Assembly: GCF_017945865.1 (NCBI RefSeq)
Contig: NZ_CP072829.1
Coordinates: 1,426,001-1,490,000, forward strand
Direction: 5' to 3'
Origin: Xiamenia xianingshaonis
GTDB taxonomy: Bacteria > Actinomycetota > Coriobacteriia > Coriobacteriales > Eggerthellaceae
Length of the DNA stretch: 64,000 nt
Of the stretch, positions 60,105 through 64,000 are shown piece after piece. Each line of letters opens with the position of its first letter. The first letter of the stretch is position 1. Below the pieces are notes generated by a model. The model was not told the origin of the DNA, did no database searches, and saw only the letters and a program-made list of their open reading frames with translations. The position numbers and the translations under genes were made by a program.

Positions 60105-60300
60105 CGGCGGGGCGGAGCTTTGGTCCCAGCCAAAGGAGCGCCGAGACCTTGGCTCGGCGCGACGACGCGTCAAAGCGCAGCCCCGTCGGTGCGGACGCCG
60201 TCCCGCAGGCCAGCGAAGCCACCACGGCAGAACCGCCGTCCCACGACTAGCAACCTTCCCCTCCCCCGGCAATTCCGGGCACCTGGAGGCCCCACGGGCC
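60105..60300 (-). repeat. R1 dispersed repeat, copy 4 (inverted)
   Basis: Matches copy 2: GGTCCCAGCCAAAGGAG, GACGACGCGTCAAAGC and GGCAATTCCGGGCACCTGGA. Confidence 0.65.
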
Positions 60301-60354
60301 AGCAAAACCATCGCGGCGAAAGCCTATAAATATAAACTTTTATTTATAATTTTA

Positions 60355-60383
60355 TTCAATAATTCTAAATTTTAGTTTATAAT
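60355..60383 (+). promoter_or_regulatory. Promoter of the HicB-like gene
   Basis: Consensus TATAAT (60378-60383) with TTCAAT 17 bases upstream, in very AT-rich DNA. Start predicted near 60390, leader about 16 bases. Confidence 0.65.
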
Positions 60384-60406
60384 ATTCTCCGACGAAAGGA
60401 ACGGAC

Positions 60407-60856
60407 ATGCTGCATGTTTACGAGTTCGAGGTGTTCGAGGACGAAGGCTGGATGCTGGCATTTCCTTATGACATGGACGGCGGCACCCAAGGGAAAGACT
60501 TCGGCGAAGCGTGTGAGATGGCGGCCGGCTGGCTCAAGGACGAAATGGACCATCGCGCCATGCACGACCTCCCGTTTCCCGACGCCACATTCGGAAACGA
60601 GCCAGCCCATGAAGGCGGAAAGACGGTCATTGTCGCCGTCGACTCCGACAAGACCGCGATCCCAAGGATGACGGCGGCAGCCGCGGCCGACATGCTGGGC
60701 GTGACGCCTGGGCGCGTGTCCCAGATGATAGCGGCTGGCAAGCTTGAGACCTTCGAAGACAACGGCCGCATCTGGGTCACCCGCGCAAGCGTGGAGGCGC
60801 GAAAAGCCATGGCCCCCAAAGCCGGAAGGCCGAAGAAGAAGGCGGCCATGGCGTAG
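60407..60856 (+). CDS. HicB-like protein with C-terminal helix-turn-helix
   Basis: 149 residues. The N-terminal HicB-type fold (about 1-78: YEFEVFEDEGWMLAFPYDMDGGTQGKDFGEACEMA) is followed by an excisionase/MerR-like HTH (about 87-130: MTAAAAADMLGVTPGRVSQMIAAGKL) and a basic tail. HicB proteins are antitoxins that also repress their operon, but no HicA toxin gene adjoins. ATG has AAAGGA. Probably a DNA-binding orphan antitoxin. Confidence 0.82.
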   Translation: MLHVYEFEVFEDEGWMLAFPYDMDGGTQGKDFGEACEMAAGWLKDEMDHRAMHDLPFPDATFGNEPAHEGGKTVIVAVDSDKTAIPRMTAAAAADMLGVTPGRVSQMIAAGKLETFEDNGRIWVTRASVEARKAMAPKAGRPKKKAAMA

Positions 60857-60924
60857 AACTGGCAAGAACCCGCAGGCTAGGATCAGAACGCCTTTCCCCT
60901 GCTCATGCCGCTTAAGAACATTCG

Positions 60925-60995
60925 TTCGTAACGAAATGCAGCATTTCAAAACGGCGATTTGTAACATACTGCATGATTTCAAAAGAGGAATTTGC
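60925..60995. repeat. Two imperfect ~30-bp repeats
   Basis: TGCAGCATTTCAAAA…ATTTGTAAC is followed by TGCATGATTTCAAAA…AATTTGCAAC. AATTTGCAACGAAATGC-type words recur at 53918-53940. Confidence 0.5.
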
Positions 60996-61045
60996 AACGC
61001 CCCTTCCCCTCAGCCAACGGATTTTTGCAGATTCGTGCGGTTCGC

Positions 61046-61051
61046 TATAAT
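61046..61051 (+). promoter_or_regulatory. Promoter of the LuxR regulator, leaderless
   Basis: TATAAT ends eight bases before ATG 61059, so transcription should begin at or next to that ATG. A weak TTTGCA lies 16 bases upstream. Confidence 0.6.
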
Positions 61052-61058
61052 GGGGCGC

Positions 61059-61841
61059 ATGGAACGTCTGGTGGACAAAATCATGGTCATCGTGTTGTGC
61101 TTGCCGCTGATGGCTTCGAGCTTTCATGCGTATGCGTCGCCGGTGGCGCTTCTGTGCGCGGTCGGCCTGACGCTGGCGACCGAGTTTCCCCTGGCCAGGC
61201 CCGTGCGCTTCGCCCTGATCGGCGCGTTCGGCGCAACGTGCGCCGCCTTCGGGCCGTTTTTCGCCTTTCTGCCGCTTGCGGCCTACCTGCTCACGTCCGA
61301 GCGCACCTGGGCCGTGCGCAGCCTGTGGCTGGTCGCGTGGGCTGCGGGCGCCGTCGTGCGCCTGGCGGGCGATGCGGCGACGGCGACGTTTTCGATACTG
61401 GTCGGCCTGACGTGCGCCGTCGCGGCGCTTCTGGCCGTGCGCACGTTTCGGCTGGAACAGACGCTTCTCGCCTTTCATCACACGCGCGACGGCATGCGAG
61501 AATCGGTGCTTGACCTGCTGAAACAAAACGAATCCCTCGCACAGGCAGAAACGCGGCCAACAAGCGGGGACGCAAGCGGCGAGGATGCGAAGCACGCCGG
61601 AAACGCAGGCGCGGCGGATGCGGAGACGTGTTTGCGCTTCGCTGACCTGACCGAGCGGGAAAACTCCATCGTGGCGCTGGTGGCCGAAGGGCTCGACAAC
61701 CGCGAGATCGCCGCGCGGCTGTATTTGAGCGAGGGGACCGTGCGCAACGCGGTGAGCGCCGTGCTGCAGAAGAAGGGCCTGAAAAACCGCACGCAGATCG
61801 CCATCATGTTCTACCGGGACGCGCCGCCTCCCGCCGCATAA
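61059..61841 (+). CDS. Membrane-anchored LuxR-type regulator
   Basis: 260 residues. About five hydrophobic helices (about 7-125), a linker with a helix (about 130-170), a Gly/Ala/Asp spacer, and a LuxR HTH (about 195-255: LTERENSIVALVAEGLDNREIAARLYLSEGTVRNAVSAVLQKKGL). Membrane-LuxR proteins are abundant in Eggerthellaceae, where they are thought to sense small molecules (general knowledge; ligand unknown). The start is placed at 61059 because a -10 box overlaps the upstream ATG at 61050. Confidence 0.85.
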   Translation: MERLVDKIMVIVLCLPLMASSFHAYASPVALLCAVGLTLATEFPLARPVRFALIGAFGATCAAFGPFFAFLPLAAYLLTSERTWAVRSLWLVAWAAGAVVRLAGDAATATFSILVGLTCAVAALLAVRTFRLEQTLLAFHHTRDGMRESVLDLLKQNESLAQAETRPTSGDASGEDAKHAGNAGAADAETCLRFADLTERENSIVALVAEGLDNREIAARLYLSEGTVRNAVSAVLQKKGLKNRTQIAIMFYRDAPPPAA

Positions 61842-61889
61842 GGGCAGGGTGCGGCGCGTCGGATGTCGGCGGCACTCATGCTGACTAAG

Positions 61890-64000
61890 TTAGTTAGCAT
61901 TCCCCTCAGCCTGCGCGTCGCCTTGGTTTTGGGAGGCAGCGCCGTCGGGGGCTTGGCGGGGACCGCCCTTGCCGCGTCCGCCGCCGGGACCGCCGCCCAT
62001 CATGCCGCTTGCGACGCCCGACGGCGTCGTCGATGCCGTCGCTTCGACAGCCTCGCCGCCGGTCACGCTGCCCGCATCGGCAAAGCCCACGTCGTCGGCT
62101 CCAGCGACCGTGCCGCCCACGACCACCTGGTACGTTTCGCCTTCCTTCAAAGACGGCGCGGACGCCTGCACGATCTGGAACGGCTTCGTCGCCGCAAGCG
62201 ACGCCACCACGTTGCCCGAGCCGTCTGTGACCGCCACGCTGTCGCCAGCCTGGCCGCTTGCCTGCACGCTCATGAAGGGCTGAGTGCTCGCGTCGCTGAA
62301 GTCTTCCGCCATGCCGGCCGCACCCACCGCAAGCACGATGCCGCCTGAAACCGTGGCGTCGCACCCGTAGTCGATCGCGCCGTTGCCGCTGGCAGACGGG
62401 CCGTTGACCAGCACCGTTCCACCGGTGATCTCCAGGTATCCGTTGGAATCAAGGCCGTCGCCCTCGGCGTCGACCCACAGAAGGCCGCCGTTTATCTGCA
62501 GCAGGCAGTCCTCGCTCGCGTCGGCCGCACCGCCCGGACCGCCGCCAGCGCCTTGCATGCCGAAATCTCGCTGCTGGGCCTGCTCGCTGCTGGCAGACGT
62601 GTCCGCAGCAGCGTCGGCCGCCGGAGCGGGCTCATCCCCGTTGAAGCCCTCGGGGGGCTCAGGCGGCTCGCCTTCCGAGCCGGCGGGCATGTCCGGAAGC
62701 TCCCCGTCCGCCGGAGGCTCGGGCGGCTGCTCGCCCTGCGCGCCCTGCTCGCCTTGCGCGTCCGCCGGAGGCTCGGCCGGCCCCGTTTCGCTCGATTGCG
62801 CGTTTTGGCTGGTCGCAGCCTCGTCTTCTGCGCTGGTCAGATCGGCCGGCGCCGCATTCACCGCGTCGTCGCTCGCCACGAGGCGATGCGTGCCGTCGTT
62901 CACGGAGATCTTTTCAGCCTCGTAGCCCTCGACACATTCGCTCACCTTCACGTCGCCGCCGTCAAGCGCCAGCGCCGTCTCGGCGTGGAACGCATCGTCG
63001 CCTGCCGCAAGCGCCATCGTGCCGCCTTCCACCCGGCCTTCCAAGTCGCTGTGCAGCGCGTCGTCGGCTGCGTCAACCGTCATGTCGCCGCCGGCGACGC
63101 GCACGTACGTTGTGCCCTGGATGCCGTCGTCACCTGCGACGATGTTCAGCGTGCCGTCATTTATGGACACGAAGCCGCGCGTGGCGTCGCCGTCGTTGTT
63201 CGCCTTGACGCCGTCGCCCCCCGCATCGACGTCGATCGTGCCGCCGGCGATTTTCACGCAGTCCTTGCCGTGCAGCCCGTCTTCGACCGCAGAAACCGTG
63301 ATCGTGCCGCCCGCGACGATCAGATCGTCTTTCGAAGCGATGCCATGGCGGTACGCGCCGGTGACCGCAAGCGACCCCGTGCCGTTGACGGTCAAGTCGT
63401 CTTTGCTGTACACGGCCGCGGTCGGGTCTTCGTCGTCGGCCGCATAGTCGGCGCCGTCGGAAAGCGCGTTGCGCGAGCCGTCGGCCAAGGTCAAAAACAC
63501 CTTGTCGGCCTGCTTCACGTACACCGCCGGTCCCTGGGAGCACGTCACGTCGGCCCCGTCGAGCACCAGCTGCACCTTGTCTTCCGCCCCGGCCTCGACG
63601 ACGATCTGCCCGTCATCAAGCGTGCCCGACACCACGTAGGTGCCCGCCGCCGACACGACGACGCGCGAGCCGTCGGCTGCGGCGCCGGCGCCTTCCACCT
63701 GGGCAGCATCGCCCGAAAGCACGATCTTGGTCGCCGACGCCTCGTCAAAGCCCGCGTCCAGGTCGCGCTTGGAACATTCCAGGTCGAGCGCCGATGCGTC
63801 GAAGGCGGCGGCAACGGTCGCAAAGTCGGTCTCCGTTGCGTCAGACGCGGCTTCCCCAGCTGTCTCTTCGGCTTGTTTCGCCTGGTCAACGGCTTGCGAG
63901 GCCACGCTTTGCCCCTGGTCGGCGCCTTGGCTCGAACAGCCCGTTGCCGGCAGCATGCCAAACCCCAGGCTGCCCGCCACAATGACGGCCGCCACGGCGC
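61890..64000 (-). CDS. Carbohydrate-binding-domain lipoprotein (Cthe_2159-like), 5' end beyond window
   Basis: At least 703 residues. The lipobox PATGC lies near visible residue 20, so the signal peptide begins near or beyond the window edge; GTG at 63995 lacks a basic n-region and is unlikely to be the start. The body is a right-handed beta-helix-like series with repeated DGLHGKDCVKI, GDGVKANNDGDAT, GDDGIQGTTYVRV and DDALHSD motifs rich in Asp. This matches Cthe_2159-type cellulose/acidic-sugar-binding domains with calcium (family knowledge). A Pro/Glu/Gly-rich linker (about 395-480) splits it in two, and a Gly/Met-rich tail ends it. Convergent with the LuxR gene. Confidence 0.85.
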   Translation of the reverse strand, partial: AVAAVIVAGSLGFGMLPATGCSSQGADQGQSVASQAVDQAKQAEETAGEAASDATETDFATVAAAFDASALDLECSKRDLDAGFDEASATKIVLSGDAAQVEGAGAAADGSRVVVSAAGTYVVSGTLDDGQIVVEAGAEDKVQLVLDGADVTCSQGPAVYVKQADKVFLTLADGSRNALSDGADYAADDEDPTAAVYSKDDLTVNGTGSLAVTGAYRHGIASKDDLIVAGGTITVSAVEDGLHGKDCVKIAGGTIDVDAGGDGVKANNDGDATRGFVSINDGTLNIVAGDDGIQGTTYVRVAGGDMTVDAADDALHSDLEGRVEGGTMALAAGDDAFHAETALALDGGDVKVSECVEGYEAEKISVNDGTHRLVASDDAVNAAPADLTSAEDEAATSQNAQSSETGPAEPPADAQGEQGAQGEQPPEPPADGELPDMPAGSEGEPPEPPEGFNGDEPAPAADAAADTSASSEQAQQRDFGMQGAGGGPGGAADASEDCLLQINGGLLWVDAEGDGLDSNGYLEITGGTVLVNGPSASGNGAIDYGCDATVSGGIVLAVGAAGMAEDFSDASTQPFMSVQASGQAGDSVAVTDGSGNVVASLAATKPFQIVQASAPSLKEGETYQVVVGGTVAGADDVGFADAGSVTGGEAVEATASTTPSGVASGMMGGGPGGGRGKGGPRQAPDGAASQNQGDAQAEGNAN

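Larger units (their letters stand above)
59944..60406. other. Intergenic region upstream of giant gene 2 and the HicB gene
   Basis: 463 bases. It holds the giant gene 2 leader (possible -10 GACACT near 59988 on the minus strand), R1 copy 4, then an abrupt AT-rich stretch (60320-60390) with the HicB promoter. No gene. Confidence 0.6.

Noticed and set aside
55880-60133. Start of giant gene 2 at TTG 60133
   Set aside because: It avoids the poly-G shift but encodes a basic, non-conserved N-terminus from repeat R1, lacks a ribosome binding site and would bury the signal peptide.

Overview
The window is about 64 kb of GC-rich, densely coded DNA. Several features point to the Coriobacteriia (Actinomycetota), most likely an Eggerthellaceae-type gut anaerobe. 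These are a lipoprotein pentaheme nitrite reductase and a small diheme lipoprotein, a GlnR-like regulator next to glnA, the actinobacterial order rplU-rpmA-obgE-proB-proA-nadD, a rubrerythrin, a membrane-anchored LuxR regulator, and large secreted proteins ending in cell-wall-binding repeats. The taxonomy is an inference; there is no rRNA gene here.

Layout. 1-5.3 kb: rplU-rpmA-obgE-proB-proA-nadD, transcribed leftward. 5.3-10.7 kb: polA, queF and the queuosine precursor genes queD-queE-queC. 10.8-16.3 kb: a metallophosphoesterase, nrfA, a divergent MocR-type regulator and a NlpC/P60 hydrolase. 16.0-21.7 kb: amino-acid and nitrogen genes (yerC-like, cimA, ilvE, a GlnR-like regulator, glnA, an AbrB-type protein). 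21.8-29.0 kb: envelope polysaccharide genes (GT4, DegT aminotransferase, phosphoglycosyl transferase, and opposite them a GT2 and a YfhO-like membrane protein). 29.1-33.6 kb: a five-gene operon with an Hsp70, a J-domain protein, a DUF5685 protein, a MarR regulator and a membrane zinc-ribbon protein. 33.8-35.1 kb: homoserine dehydrogenase. 35-40.5 kb and 55.2-60.3 kb: two paralogous ~5 kb cassettes, each with a giant secreted protein. Between them lie an AlbA_2/ATPase-type regulator, a diheme cytochrome, an M18 aminopeptidase, a fused ABC exporter, rubrerythrin, an ABC-2 exporter operon and an orphan AAA ATPase. 60.4-64 kb: a HicB/HTH protein, a LuxR-type membrane regulator and a carbohydrate-binding-domain lipoprotein that runs off the window.

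The most striking observation concerns the two giant surface-protein genes. Both have a strong ribosome binding site and an ATG opening a signal peptide, and in both that signal peptide is interrupted by a run of exactly ten G. With ten G each gene stops after about 20 codons; with eleven (or eight) G each becomes a continuous protein of about 1,350-1,390 residues. The paralogs share nearly identical C-terminal cell-wall-binding modules, near-identical downstream hairpins and inverted flanking repeats, but have different N-terminal parts. This looks like phase-variable, recombining surface antigens, although a homopolymer sequencing error cannot be excluded from the sequence alone.

Other points of note are a GAAAC-N6-GAAAC box in the glnA promoter beside the glnR-like gene, two genes that appear to be transcribed leaderless, and alanine-rich insertions in several membrane proteins.
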